Origin: Marsupella aquatica
Taxonomy: Eukaryota; Marchantiophyta
Length of the DNA stretch: 64,000 nt
Assembly: GCA_973895155.1 (NCBI GenBank)
Contig: OZ316899.1
Coordinates: 5,518,001-5,582,000, forward strand
Reading direction: 5' to 3'
Below, piece after piece: positions 1-11,059 of this stretch. How positions within the stretch are numbered: position 1 is the stretch's first letter; each line of letters begins with the position of its first letter. A program made the translations under genes and the position numbers. A model generated the notes under the pieces. That model was not told the DNA's origin. It ran no database searches and was given only the letters and a program-made list of their open reading frames with translations.

Positions 1-823
1 ACACGTTCAGAGATGATTATAGTTCCATAATTTCATTGTACGATAGTTTGTACGCTTCTAGAAGGAAGATGATGGAGGTATTCCCCTCTTCTTCCAGAGG
101 GTATAGTGCGGTTCCTGACCAGGAGCGAGCTTATTCTGAATCTTCGCAGTCTTCGTTTACTGGTTCAGTCTATACACGTCGTGTAACTCGTTCCTCAAAG
201 TTGTTGCTGCTCACTTCTGTCAGCGGTGTTTTGGGTCCAAATCCTTTGCGAAGAAAGATGGACAACGTAGACACAATTGCGATCCAGGATGTTGCGGATT
301 GCGCGCTTGCTGAGACTGATCTCATTTCAAAACATGTCATGTCTTTTGGAAAGGATTCTGGTGGATTTGACAAGGAGCCGCCTCAAATCCCTCTGTGTCG
401 ATTGGTTCACATGGAGGTGGTTCGTACTCTACAGAAAGACAGCTCTTCCATCGAGAAGCTGAAAGACTCTTTTCGTAGTATGGGTTACAACTCTTCGATA
501 GGGATGCATTTCTATGTGCAGCCAACGGATGAGAACGGAATTGTTCTGACCTGTACCCAGGACATTCGTGATTCATGGGATCCAATATGGCAATTGGAGA
601 ACGAGAAGTTTGAGGCTGAATGCGAGGTTGACCCGGATTTTCTCGTCTTGAAGGATAAGATGTTCTCTGTATTCGATGGAAATCACAGGCTGTACTCCTG
701 GACGCTTGTAACAGAGGAGAACCCGGACAATCCAAAATATCATCCTCGTGTGCTCTGTACAATATTTAAAGGAGACAAGGGATCTCTCATTGAAATTGAG
801 GCAGCTATGCACACCGTGAATCA
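1..823 (+). other. ParB/sulfiredoxin-like domain (exon 1 of the fusion gene)
   Basis: The tail of exon 1 reads as the ParB N-terminal/Srx fold. A strand-rich segment with KMFSVFDGNHRLYSW corresponds to the family signature (V-I-D-G-x-H-R), followed by a strand with RVLCTIFKGD. In prokaryotic relatives this fold binds a nucleotide (CTP in ParB, ATP in sulfiredoxin) and often precedes a DNA methylase. The upstream 100 residues are Ser/Arg-rich and low-complexity, perhaps a nuclear-targeting leader. The alternative donor GTAAGT at 824 matches consensus better than GTGAAT at 816, but it does not keep frame with any acceptor seen before exon 2; the 816/949 pair does. Confidence 0.55.
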
Positions 824-3800
824 GTAAGTTCTCATGATTTCCAGTTCTTTCCTTAAATCTTGCGAGTGCTGTATTTACTAGCGCTCGGCGCTGCTTATAC
901 ATGAATTGTTTTTCATTGACTCTTACTCTCAATGTTTGTTCGTGTAAGCTTGGCCAAGCAGTTGTAGAGCCTTCCTGGATCCTGGATGCGGACAAAATCA
1001 AACGAATTCTGGCGCATGACCTTGAGTATTACAGTAAACTGATTGACCCAGGTAATTTCAAGAAGTTTGAAAGCATTCGGCTGAAAACTCGGAAGGGGTC
1101 ATGGTATACAAAGAAGATGCCACAAGAAGCACTTGTTTACATTCTTTGTGAGAATAAGATAAAGTCATACTCGCATCAATTCAAACTCGACATGGAGGCA
1201 GCGGAGGCTCAAGGGAGTCCATGGTCGGCGGACGAGATTTCAAAACGGCATGCGGCCATGATGAAAGACGCAACCAAAGATTGGGCAGTGAAGTCTTCAA
1301 AAATTACGCCCTTATTAAGTCCTGAATTTGAAGATTTCCTTAGTACATGTGCAAAAATGTATGCTGTCATAGAGAGAAACAAGAGAGAGAAGAAGCCTGA
1401 CACCGTTGTATGTACGATGGACCGCGCACGATTGTTCACCGTTGTTTCTGCTCTAGACCCAAAGTTACGAAGCACTTTACTTGTGGCACATTGCAATCCT
1501 GAGCTGCGGAGACAGTTTTTTCACCCAGCAAGTGTTAATGATGATCCAGTCAAACAGTGGTGCCACACTTGGATCACTTGGAATAGTGTGGAGGGAATTG
1601 CTGCTGGCATGTTACATTCATGTCTACGTGAAGTTGAGCAAACCATGCACGTGAATAGATTGGAAGAGTGGAATTGTAGTTCGTTTGATGATCTAGTTCA
1701 GTTTGTTACAAATGAATTCAAGAGATTTGGTGATTCCGTGAAGAATAAGTTCTTTCACACTATGTGGCCTTCAAAGTACCCTGACAAAGAAGATTACACC
1801 CAGAGAAACCAGAAGCGAGCGAAGAGGTTTGTGTATAGGTTCTACATGCACATGGAGGTAACCAAACCTGATTACTTCTGGGCATATCCTGCAGCTTTTA
1901 TGAAGTGGATTTCAATAAGTGAAGATGATGCCTTGGCTGATTTGTACTCTATGTACCCCACGGAGGGCATATTTCCTCCGAGACCAATGATAGAATGGGA
2001 GAGAACTCACTGCCCCTGGTATCTAGATACAGATAGATGGGATTCTCCTTTTGATCAAAGGGAAAATGATGCCTTCCATAAGCTTTCAAAGTCTCAGATG
2101 CCAGCAAAACTTGTGTCCGACATGAAGCAGGGTCTACTTGACGATGTAGACAAGTCTGCCACAAACTTGCAAACTATCTGTGAAACAACAGCAGCACCGA
2201 GCAAGTCTACTAAATCTGGAAAGAAGAGTAAGTATTGCTATCCATGATTTTGCCAGCGCCAGGCGCTGGCAAAAAATATTATGTTGAGGGTATTCTCTTT
2301 CTTGGTTATTAGGCTTCGGTTGCGACTTAAGTGAATTGCATTTGGTTAGCGCCAGGCGCTAGCTTCTTTCAATACTTTAAAAGTACTTATTCTAACTACG
2401 ACCTGGTTATATTTTAGGAGGGAGGAAGTCTAATACGGTGGGAACGGGAGATACAAAAAAGGATGCTACACCTGAAGTTTCCGAGGCAAACACGGGAGCT
2501 CGATCGGACCCCATTACTCCAGTCGACAAAGGGAAGGTTATAGTTCCTATCGACGCCGCGAGTACCAGGAAGAAACGAAAGAGAGCTGTCGAAGGTGGGC
2601 AATCTTTAAGGGAGAGTGTTATAGCTTCTGGTTTCCAACGTGAAGTTGGAAACTTCAAAACAACTGTGTCTCGCCATTGCATGGTTGAGACAAGCCTTTC
2701 TGAATTTTTTGACTCGACGTTCAACAAGGAGGAGAAGCCCGAGTGGGTTAGTGATGTGGAGAAATGGGGAAAAGACCTCGTTAAGTTGGGATTTAAAGAG
2801 AAGGGAGTTGTTCGGGGGGGAAAAGTAAGATCGTTTGGAGTGGATGCCGGCTTCATTTACCTACCGACCGGGTTCAAACCATCTATCATTGATAAGAAGG
2901 TTCCTAAATGGAACATTCCAGATCACTCAATGGCTAGATCTTTTGTCAAATCCATGGATCCATTTTTATCAGATGATGGGTTCCTTGTAATTCTACACAA
3001 TGGGGAGTACGATCCCATGTCGCAAGTCATTGCTGCATGTCAGGAGTCAAGGAAATTTCAGTGTATATGCTCGCATAATGTTGTGATGTCTGACCCGATG
3101 TATGCGGCAAAGACAGACCGAGAGATGTTTACCCTCAGGCTCAACATATTTGGCCGAATTAATGGGAAATGTAAAATTCCCAAAGACCCCAAATTTTGGC
3201 CGCTGTCCATCAGTGAGGACCCTTTGGTTACCAATTTGATCGGACTCTCTTCGCTCAAATCAGATCCATTCCCGCAAATGGAGTTTGCTGGAAATGCTCG
3301 TCTGTCTGTGGGTTTTATGCAATCTGTTATAGAGCTTGTCACACGGCCTCGTGATATTTTTATGGATTGGACTGCTGGGGCTGGAAGCTCTTACATTGCT
3401 GGCGACTTCTCTGGACGATTTGTACTCGGGATAGAACACCGGAAAGAATTTATTGAAACCGCTTCAAAGGTTTTCATGGATTTGTTGTCTCCCAAAGAGA
3501 TTGCAGTGTTACCTCCACCTGTTCCTACTGCCGACAGAAAAAAGAGAGATAAGCTTCGGTCGGTTCTCAATTTTGATTCTGATGATGAATCGAGTGAAGG
3601 TGGAGAGGAACAAGGTACAAGAAACTCCGAGGAGGAAAAGGGAGAGCGTCGTGCAACTGCAGATGAAACCGATAGTGATGACTCTTCCGAGTAATGTTCA
3701 TAAACTCGTAAGCTTCTTTCTCCATTCCCGTCAATTCATAACATTTCTTTTGTTGTTTTGGGGAAAGGCGCCTTACAAAATGGACTTTGTTATATCAGGT

Positions 3801-4066
3801 CAGAGTGGAATGCAAGGAGACGATTCAAACTGCGGAGGAAGATCGCGAGACACAACGTAGAAACACCGGAAAAACCGTTTGTTCTTCCCTCCTATGCAGA
3901 GAAAGCCGCAAGGAAAGTAGAAAGTGCAAGGACACTTTGCTGGGAAAACAAAGGTCTTCGGTTACGAAGGGGTGTTGACCGAAAGTTCATTAAACATCCT
4001 TATGTTGATGACTTCTCCCGCAGCCAGTACGTAGATGATGAGGCTGTGTCCACGGACAGATCCTAG
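1..4066 (+). CDS. ParB/Srx-like domain - DNA methyltransferase-like fusion protein, four exons
   Basis: One protein is assembled from exons about 1-815, 949-2227, 2418-3690 and 3799-4066. The first in-frame ATG is at 69, but the frame is open to the window edge, so the 5' end may be missing. Every junction has GT/AG borders and keeps the frame (a GTGAAT donor at 816 with the AAG acceptor before 949, GTAAGT at 2228, GTAATG at 3691). From ATG 69 the coding length is 3567 nt, about 1188 residues. Exon 1 carries a ParB/sulfiredoxin-like motif (FDGNHR). Exon 2 is a long, mostly helical region with no recognised domain. Exon 3 is methyltransferase-like, and exon 4 is a basic tail. The exon 2/3 junction creates the basic stretch KKRGRK, a possible nuclear signal. 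After the terminal TAG the frame runs on for 13 acidic codons to a TGA, so the stop may be recent. ParB-methylase fusions are typical of phages and bacterial mobile elements; introns place this one in a eukaryote. The target and activity are unknown. Confidence 0.72.
2418..3690 (+). other. DNA methyltransferase-like domain with a degenerate catalytic motif (exon 3)
   Basis: The C-terminal half has MDWTAGAGSSYIAGDFSGRFVLGIE, here split as MDWTAGAGSS and a following acidic strand end (GIE), resembling the SAM-binding FxGxG motif of beta-class N6-adenine/N4-cytosine methylases. Further upstream are DDGFLVILHNG and SHNVVMSDPMY, which fit the strands after the catalytic loop. Where DPPY is expected, the sequence gives IYLPTGF, so the usual catalytic tetrad is not visible. 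This suggests either an inactive, DNA- or SAM-binding derivative or a very divergent enzyme. The exon ends in a highly acidic Ser/Asp/Glu tract (residues ending SDDSSE), unlike bacterial methylases and common in eukaryotic nuclear proteins. Confidence 0.5.
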
Positions 4067-4430
4067 AGTACAGATTCTGGTTCCGACTCAGAATCTTCGG
4101 AACCGTGAGAAGTAGTGGGTAGTTGAGGCTAAATCTTTTAGCAGCGCCCGGCACTTGTAACATCTGTATTATTTCCCTCTGCTGAGGGTCCTTTTAAATT
4201 GTTGATTTCTCTCTACTTGTTGATTACTTTTGACTTTTGTTCTTTACAAGCGCCTGGCGCTCGCCAAATGGAATCTCTAAATGGCCATTTAGTCTTTGTC
4301 ATTTCCTGTCAACGGTCATCGTCATTGGATACCAACTGCCATTTGGATTGTGTTCTTTAGTCAGTCGTCGGAAAGCCGTTGGGGACCATAGTTTCGGGAC
4401 GATGATTCCATAGTTTAGGGACCGGGCGGA
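4067..4430. other. Non-coding stretch after the fusion gene
   Basis: No gene is seen. It holds a short acidic read-through tail (to the TGA near 4107), two of the GCGCC palindromes, and AT-rich sequence. It probably contains the 3' untranslated region of the upstream gene. Confidence 0.5.
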
Positions 4431-4745
4431 AGGGACGACTATAGTTTCAGTTTAGGTTTGTTCGGGACGACGAGAGTTGGGGACGTCGATAGTTGAGGAC
4501 GACGATAGTTTCGGGAGGACGATAGAACGGAACGATAGAACGGGACGATAGAACGGGAGGGGAGACTTTGTTTCGGGAGGACGATAGAACGTGACGATAG
4601 AACGGGATGATAGTTCGTTTGGGAAGACTTTGTTTCGGGAAGACGATAGAACGGGACGTTAGAGCAGGGCGATAGAACGGGACGATACCTGTTACCAAGG
4701 CGAAGATAGTTTCAGGAGGCAATAGAACGAGACGATGATAGTTTG
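4431..4745. repeat. Degenerate minisatellite with GATAGAACGGGA units
   Basis: A tandem array of about 12-bp units (GATAGAACGGGAC with variants) repeats many times. It also has a higher-order duplication of about 62 bp: the block beginning GGAGACTTTGTTTCGGG at 4561 recurs near 4622. The array ends about 150 bp before the ATG of the next gene, so it may form part of its promoter. Units are contiguous with no spacers, so this is not a CRISPR. Confidence 0.7.
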
Positions 4746-4893
4746 ATGGTCGTTTCGGAACGGTAGTGTACGCGGACCTTTATCTGGCGTCTTAGTCTTC
4801 GCGGACCTTTCTTTGACCTTTGTCGGCTATAGCACTCACGGATGACGTTCTTACGGGAGGAGAGGTTACATATTAGATCGGGATCTTTGAAAC

Positions 4894-5339
4894 ATGGCGA
4901 GTCAGTATGAGCCAATGGATTGGGAGGCAGCTTTTCGTCCTTCTCGTGTGCGTCCGGAAGAGAGCCATTTTAGCTCTTTTGAATCGCGGATGGAGACTGA
5001 AGAAACTGAAACTTCCACTTTTTGGAACCGTCATGCTCTCCGTATGATGAGGCTATTAGTCCTGGAGAGAAGAACATCCCTTGGATTGTCGATTCCCCTG
5101 CGCCTCCGTTCTCTAGTCGGTTTTCGTCTCACCCGGGAGTTCTTGTTGATGGGGTACTCCCAATCGATCGAAGAGTACAAGAAATGTTCGGGCGAGTTGA
5201 TTTTAAGGACAGTAATATTCCTAATGAACATTTTACGAGGGCTGTTTGTCGAGGACCTTCAGAGGGATACGTTCGTTTGCGTGGTCTCGGCTTCAAGAAA
5301 GATCGGCGGAGAGAAGCAGCAGGAGTGGATGATGATTGA
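4894..5339 (+). pseudogene. Small acidic protein gene with a likely frameshift, unknown function
   Basis: A well-placed ATG (AACATGGCG) at 4894 opens a frame of about 45 residues rich in Glu, Ser and Thr. Near a run of five T at about 5018-5022 the sensible frame moves: the next frame (5022-5339) is proline- and acid-rich and has EPSCSPYDEAISPGE, RRVQEMFGRVDF and a terminal DRRREAAGVDDD. The original frame stays open to 5490 but becomes hydrophobic and compositionally odd, so I take it as a shadow. One homopolymer indel would restore a protein of about 148 residues. No known domain is recognised. It sits between palindrome copies and may be a second gene of the same element as the ParB-methylase gene. 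Confidence 0.4.
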
Positions 5340-5938
5340 AACTCGGAAAGCTAGATGGAAATTTCGTTTTGCTGATCGCTTTAAGCTAGCGCCGGGCGCT
5401 GCTAAAGTTTTCGGATTTTGTGCCATTGAAGTCGACCTCAGCTCTGGCGTTAGAGTTTTCCCGGTTGTCTACTATTTAGGTTTTGGCTAGCGCCGGGCGC
5501 TATTGAAACGACAACGGATTTTGTGGGAGGGAATGGATCTTGACTATGTTGTCTGGGTTTGGACGCATCTTGTCTCCAAGAAACGACTAGTTTTCTAGTT
5601 AGTTTTTGGCTAGCGCCGAGCGCTGTTCATGTATTAGTCGAAAACCTCCGACGGTGTCGACCATGACTTCATGGATGGGATTTTTAGGCCAGATTGTTGA
5701 TGTTGATAACTGCATTTTGTATCACTTAAGCCGAGAGCGTTTTCTATTTTGCGATAATATATGCGAATGTTTTTTCCGGCCTTTCTTTTCTACTTGTATT
5801 TGTCTTGGATTTTGTGTATCTCAATTGGCAGCCGTCTTTTATGTTTCAAAAAATTGTTTCCTTGTTGTTCTTTTATTTATCACGAGGGTTTGGTGATTTT
5901 GTTTTCTATTCTTGTACTTTCAAATGGAGATTTTGAGA
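5340..5938. other. Non-coding stretch with three GCGCC palindromes
   Basis: The first half carries three palindrome copies about 100-120 bp apart. The second half is T-rich and has no convincing gene. The right edge meets the poly-A-like end of the minus-strand LINE. Confidence 0.5.
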
Positions 5939-8342
5939 CCTTTTTTTAAGATAACTGTTCACGACCATCCAAACACTGTTCACTGGTAACAGCTCCTTTT
6001 AACTGGTACCAGAATCTGTTTCCTGTTACTGTTATCTGTTTGCTGTCGTTTGTAAATTCCCCCCCACGGGAAGGGTGCACAAACAGATCAAAGCCCCAAC
6101 AGGAACCCAAGACAAAACAGAAGACCAATGCATCACCAACACCTCCTCATCTTGGGCAAGGAAATAACCACCCCAATGACACTCAATAGAGAACAAGAGG
6201 AAAACCAGCACCCCAAACACACATCAAATGACATCAATACCAGCTTGAGGGCATCTATGCCCCAAGAACCACAATATCATTGGTCACAATGTTCCAACAT
6301 AACCACAACAAAATCAGAGACCATCAACGGAAGTGAAACATGTCCCACCACTTCCAAGCCATCTCTTGCAAAGCCCATCGATACATGATTTGGCACGTAG
6401 CAGGCAAGTGCACTTTATGCCCGGGGGGCAGTGCCGACTAACAGCAAATAAGTTCTCTGCTACCTCAGACAGAACAAGCCCCAGATCAAACACACGTCTC
6501 CCCCCCTCTGAAACATGTGAGTGTTACGCCCTTTCCAGAGCCTCCAGAGAATTTAATGCAAGACAAATATCTATGCCACTCGGACCGGCATCTAAAAGGG
6601 CCATCAGCCCTTGCTCAATTGGCATATCCAATGCCCAATCTAGTGCACTCAACAAGGTCAATCAGAGACGCCAGTAGCAGACAACATGTGCACATTGGAA
6701 AAAAAAGGTGAGGGATAGTTTTGAGCCTCCCGTTGCACAACTTGCAGTCTCCGTTGCTAACCTCTATTCTAAGAGCACGGGCCCCAGTGAACAATCCCCC
6801 GACAATGATCCTCCATATAAAGGTCTTGCCTCTGATTGGTAAATCCGATCTCCATAGTCTGGACCAGCTCTCATTCCATCCTCTCTCATCTTGAGTAAGA
6901 GACCAGATCTTGTTCAGGCATTCATGATTTGAGGTCTTGGGCTGCAGGAAGTCATAAACTTGACAATTCAACGGTCCTTCAACGATTCAGTTTGATCAGT
7001 CCACCTCCATTGTTTGGCATACAAGAAGTACTCTGACCGACAGTAAGTAGCGCTCCATATGAGTTCCAAGAACTTCCGTGCAAGCGTTTGATGCTCTGTA
7101 GAGAAGCCTTGCATGTTGTTCCATCTAAGCGGGAGGTCCCTCCAGCATCCTTCCTCCGTAGACCATCTGTCACCAATCGATCTCATTCCCAGCCGGCCAC
7201 AGATTGCTACAATTTCTATAGTGGCCAAATTAGGAAGAGAATGAAAGCCCACCATGCATCTGAGTATGTCAGTGATGCTCCACCAAACAGGCGGCCCGTC
7301 TGTCTAGGCTCAAAGGATAGATGAGCTCTCACTAACTCCCAGCACCGCCAAAGACCCGTTGTGTAGGGGAGCCCACTAAATGAACGCGGTGTGGAAAATA
7401 GCAGCTGGTCTTGGAAGGAGTATCCATTTCTCCTAATGACCTTGTAATTCATCCACCCCATCAATCCCAGATTGGCCGCCAACATCTTGGACCATTCCTG
7501 CTCCAGCGAGTTCAGCGCCTTAGTGAACCATTGAGAGAGCAGTGCGTTAGAGTGGCTATGGAAATCCCAAAATCCCAGTCCCCCCTCTACTCGTGGCAAT
7601 GTCATCCTATCCCAAGCCACCAAAGGAACCTTCTTCCCTCCTAAATCGTTGTATCTCCATAGAAACTGTCTACTAAGAGCAATAAGCTTCTTGGCCAAAC
7701 CAGCAGACGCCTTGCAGTACATTACATGGTAGATCGAAATAGCAAGCAATACCTGTTTGACTAGTAATGATCTGTCAGTAAAGGAAAGCAACTTGTTGGA
7801 CCAAACAGCAAGCCTGGCACTAATTTTGTCAAGGCAGAATTTGTGCAGTTGTTCCTTGCTCAATCCCACCCCTAATGGAGCACCAAGATATTTTTGCATC
7901 TCACCCTTCTAACTGATACAGCAACCCGTGTTGATCAGCCAAACAGGGACCTCCTCCATATATCACCAAGGGAATCACAACTGATTTCTTCAGATTCAAT
8001 TGAGCATCGCTGGCCTTCTCGTAACAATCAAGAGCAGTTGTTGCTTCCTCAAAAGCATTCTCTATGGCAGGGATAAACATCCCCATGTCATCCGCAAACA
8101 ATTTGTAGCAAATAGTGAGGTCATGCAAGATCTGCAAGCCACACAGTCTACCAGCTGCCAGCTGCCAACTCTGCATCAAGAAAATCCATGAGCGGCTACG
8201 TAGAAATTATAAACAGTAGCGGTGATAAAGGGCAGCCTTGTCTTACACCACACTTAAGCTCAAACGTGTTTGATAGTAAGCCGTTCACCAAGGTAGGTGA
8301 AGAGGCTTGAGTCAACAGCGCTGTCATGAGGTTTTCTTCCTA
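5939..8342 (-). mobile_element. 5'-truncated LINE (L1-like non-LTR retrotransposon)
   Basis: Reading the minus strand from 8342 downward gives the C-terminal half of a LINE ORF2 and then about 650 bp of 3' sequence. It ends at a short A-run (TTTTTTT at 5940-5946 on the plus strand), as expected for target-primed reverse transcription. The 5' end falls inside the reverse-transcriptase domain; endonuclease and ORF1 are absent. The adjacent sequence at 8358 looks like the start of an LTR, so either normal 5' truncation or that insertion set the boundary. No clear target-site duplication was found. Confidence 0.8.
6615..8333 (-). pseudogene. LINE ORF2 fragment: reverse transcriptase palm/thumb and zf-RVT
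   Basis: In order on the minus strand: GVRQGCPLSPLLF near 8211-8252 (RT motif), LFADDMGMF (catalytic FADD variant of YADD) in 7901-8179, MQKYLGAPLGVGLSKEQ and thumb residues in 7216-7899 (with FLWRYNDLGGKKVPLVAW and LPRVEGGLGFWDF), then a zinc-knuckle-like zf-RVT region in 6615-6971 (CKLCNGRLKTIPHLFF). There is an in-frame TAG at 8196-8198 and frameshifts near 7900, 7216 and 6970. It cannot encode an active protein. Confidence 0.85.
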
Positions 8343-8357
8343 AGGGAGAAATCCTCA

Positions 8358-10965
8358 TGTTTGGCTTGTGCAAAAGAAGAAAAAGAAAAAGGATAAACAT
8401 GCAACTTTTGCATTTTTATGGATGGATAAGTGATAAATGGTATTATGAGAGTAGTTTTGAGTCAATGAGAAGTTGGTTGGTGGGTCCTACATGGCTAAAT
8501 TCCATTGGTGTTCCTTTTTCCAATGAAGTTGAGTTTGACAAAAATGGACCAATGACAAAGAAATTTTTGCATTTCTTACTATATTTAGTAACGGGAAAAT
8601 AGAGTGAGTTGGCGAGATTATTTGTCGACCATTGACGTCATCAACGGTAATTTGGGTCTAATGGTTGTGATGATGAAGTGACTTTCATTTTTTGCATATT
8701 TGGCTTAGTCTTAGCCATTTATTTGTCATTTGATTGTCATGGGGCTTATTTTAGAGATAGAGAGTTATTTGAAGGGTTAAAACCCTGATTATTTGTTTGA
8801 ATGGTGTGGTGGTGGCTTGGGGTTTGAGTATGGAAGGGGTAGGTCATGCAAGGCATGTTGGCTGCCCCCTACTTGCTCAAACTTAATTATAGTTTAGTAT
8901 TGTTACAATCAAAACGGTGGCAGTTTTAGATTTGCAAGCAACTCAAGAGGAGACAAGTGTTGGTATTGACATGGCTAAGGGTGAAGCCCAAGCTTGAGTA
9001 TGACAATTCAAGCTAGGAGACAAGTTCGAGCCTTGCCTTGGTGGTGAGCTGTTGTTTGTGGAGGATAACCAAGTGGTTGAGTTCATAGAGGTGGCAAAAG
9101 CTAGTTGGACTGCAAGTTAGGCCTTGACAAGTGTTGGGGAGGCTTGGAGGGTGGTTGGAGCTCGATTTCAGGTTGGATTGAGATTGGTCCATGGTTTTGC
9201 TGTTGTCTGGTCCCTATTTGCTCAACATTCACTTGGATTTAGTGCCTGGTTTATGGTGGAGAGGTGGCGGGCAATTGTTGCATTGCTAGTGAATTGCTGT
9301 CAAGTGCTTGGTTGGTGTGAAGTGGGCTGGAGGAGAAAGTTGTGAATTCTGATTGGGGAGGCAGGTCAGGGGCTTAAGGGAGAGCTTGGATCGAGGGAAG
9401 GAGAGGATCATTCTTCATTCTCACTTTTCTCAGAGTTGAGAGCTTGGAGGTGGGGAAGAGAGATATTGCCACGATTGTGAGTAAAATAGCCATAACTCCT
9501 GTCTTCTAGGTGCCTAATGTTTGAAGGGCCTAGTTGAGAGTTTGGAGGTAGTTTCTTTGATGGAAGAGGGACCTGGGGAAGTAGATGTGAAGGAATTGGG
9601 CTTATGTGTGCTTGGAGGTGTGTTGCCTAACCTTGAGTGCAACTACCTTGGTAATTGACTTGTTCATTTACCTACCGGTGTAGACTTGTCTTGCCTTGGA
9701 GGTCTGTGTAGTTTGGAAGGGGCACCTTTGTTGCAATCCTTACCTAATATCTAGAACATTGAAGGTAAAGTGGAAATTATTGGCTTCACTCTTGTGCGGA
9801 AGCATTGACCAATTTTCCACTCAGTTTGGGAGAAGGAAACATTGAAGGATATATGATAAGTAAGGAGTATGGAAGGGGAAGAGCTCTTCTCCATGGTTGA
9901 GGTTTTGCTTGCTTGAGAATTGAAGTTTTTGAAGTTGTTATGATGGTGTAGGACAAGTCAAAGTAGATAGGCTAATTCAAAGTCTTGTTTTTGATAGACT
10001 TGTTGGAGGGGTTGAGATGCAATCTTATACACATACTATTTGGTGTTATTTCCTATGAGGGTCTTGATGGAGACCTACTTTTGACTTAGAAAAACCTATA
10101 GTTATATTAATTTGATTATTGAGGAGAAGTTGTCCTCAATTGTGTAAATGGATGAGTTACTTTGCTTTGGCTATGGATGAGGTGGATAATTTTGTGAAGT
10201 TTGATTGATTAGAAGCCTTGTTGCTTAAAGTTGTCTTGTTGGTAACCGTCTACTAACTCAAGCAGCCATACACCCAGTGTGTTTTTCAAGACCTTTCCCA
10301 CCTTTTTGCTTATCCTCAGGACAAGTTGGCGACCATACTGGGGAAATGTCTTGAGGCTTGAGATAGAAATTTTGAGTTGTCAACTCTGCTAACCATGTAC
10401 TAACTATGTGCTAACTTGGTTGTTCTTGTTGACTACTACCTTGATAAAACTAACATTACTGATACTATGATACTAAGAGAGTAGCTTGGCCAGCAAAAAA
10501 GTCGGAGTGCTTTGCACCCATATGCTAGCTTGTGCCTAAGCTCAGCTTGATGATATTAACATTGGTGATGCTAACCCTCAAGTAAGTATCTTGGCCAGCA
10601 GAACAGTCAGAGTGCTTTGCACCCATATGCTAGCTTGTGCCTAAGCTCAACTTGAAGATGCTAACATTGGTGTACTAACGTTGGTGCTAACATGGTTGGA
10701 GTTATGATGCTAACCTTGATGTTGTATGATTACTAACTTGTTTGTGTGTTGGCATTAACATAGGTGCTAACTTGGTTGTTGAGATGATGTTTTGGCACTA
10801 ACATTTGTGCTAACTCAAATGATGTGTTGTAACTAGTTTGACAATTACTTGTTATCGAAAACTTGTTTTGTGAACCTAGTGTGAAAGGTTGTTTGATTAT
10901 TGTGGATTGAGAGTTACTTGGGACATAATCATTTCCTTTTTTTGTGAGGTTTGGTCAGCCCAACA
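8358..10965 (+). repeat. Putative 5' LTR of a retroelement (about 2.6 kb)
   Basis: The stretch begins TGTTTGG and ends CCCAACA, a near-perfect short inverted pair typical of LTR ends. It is followed within five bases by TGGTAGAGAGGCT, which resembles the initiator-Met tRNA primer site TGGTATCAGAGC, and then by a gag frame. It has no coding potential and a G/T-rich top strand. No matching 3' LTR lies in the window, so the boundaries rest on these signals alone. Most of the 2.7 kb between the LINE and the gag is explained by this call. Confidence 0.45.
10481..10690. repeat. Tandem duplication of about 105 bp inside the putative LTR
   Basis: The segment starting GTAGCTTGGCCAGCA at 10481 recurs at 10586 as GTATCTTGGCCAGCA, with the shared core GTGCTTTGCACCCATATGCT and few mismatches. 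Downstream, irregular GCTAAC-TTGGTG units continue to about 10820. LTR enhancers often contain such tandem units. Confidence 0.75.
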
Positions 10966-11059
10966 AAAGTGGTAGAGAGGCTACAGGGAGAGGACTCAGT
11001 CCGTGAGTTGTTAGGTCTTCCATAACCTGTATCACTTAGAGAGACTTGGCTTGTTCACA

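Larger units (their letters stand above)
880..5624. repeat. Dispersed 13-bp palindrome AGCGCCNGGCGCT, eight copies
   Basis: Copies lie at 880-892, 2255-2267, 2348-2360, 4143-4155, 4249-4261, 5388-5400, 5489-5501 and 5612-5624. Most are perfect palindromes around a variable centre; those at 880, 4143 and 5612 differ by one base. They are in introns 1 and 2 of the ParB-methylase gene, downstream of it, and in and after the small gene that follows. None sits in an exon of the big gene. I did not see the motif in the remaining 58 kb. The regular form suggests binding sites for a dimeric protein; the neighbouring ParB/methylase-like protein is the obvious candidate, but this is inference. Confidence 0.75.

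Noticed and set aside
1-4066. Bacterial or phage contamination for the ParB-methylase gene
   Set aside because: Three phase-consistent GT-AG introns and surrounding plant-type transposons argue for a eukaryotic chromosome.
4431-4745. CRISPR-like array
   Set aside because: Units are contiguous, variable and lack spacers; the DNA is eukaryotic. It is a minisatellite.
4894-5490. The full 198-residue frame as a real protein
   Set aside because: After about 5020 the composition becomes hydrophobic and Arg/Leu-rich, while the overlapping frame looks like normal coding sequence; a frameshift is more likely.
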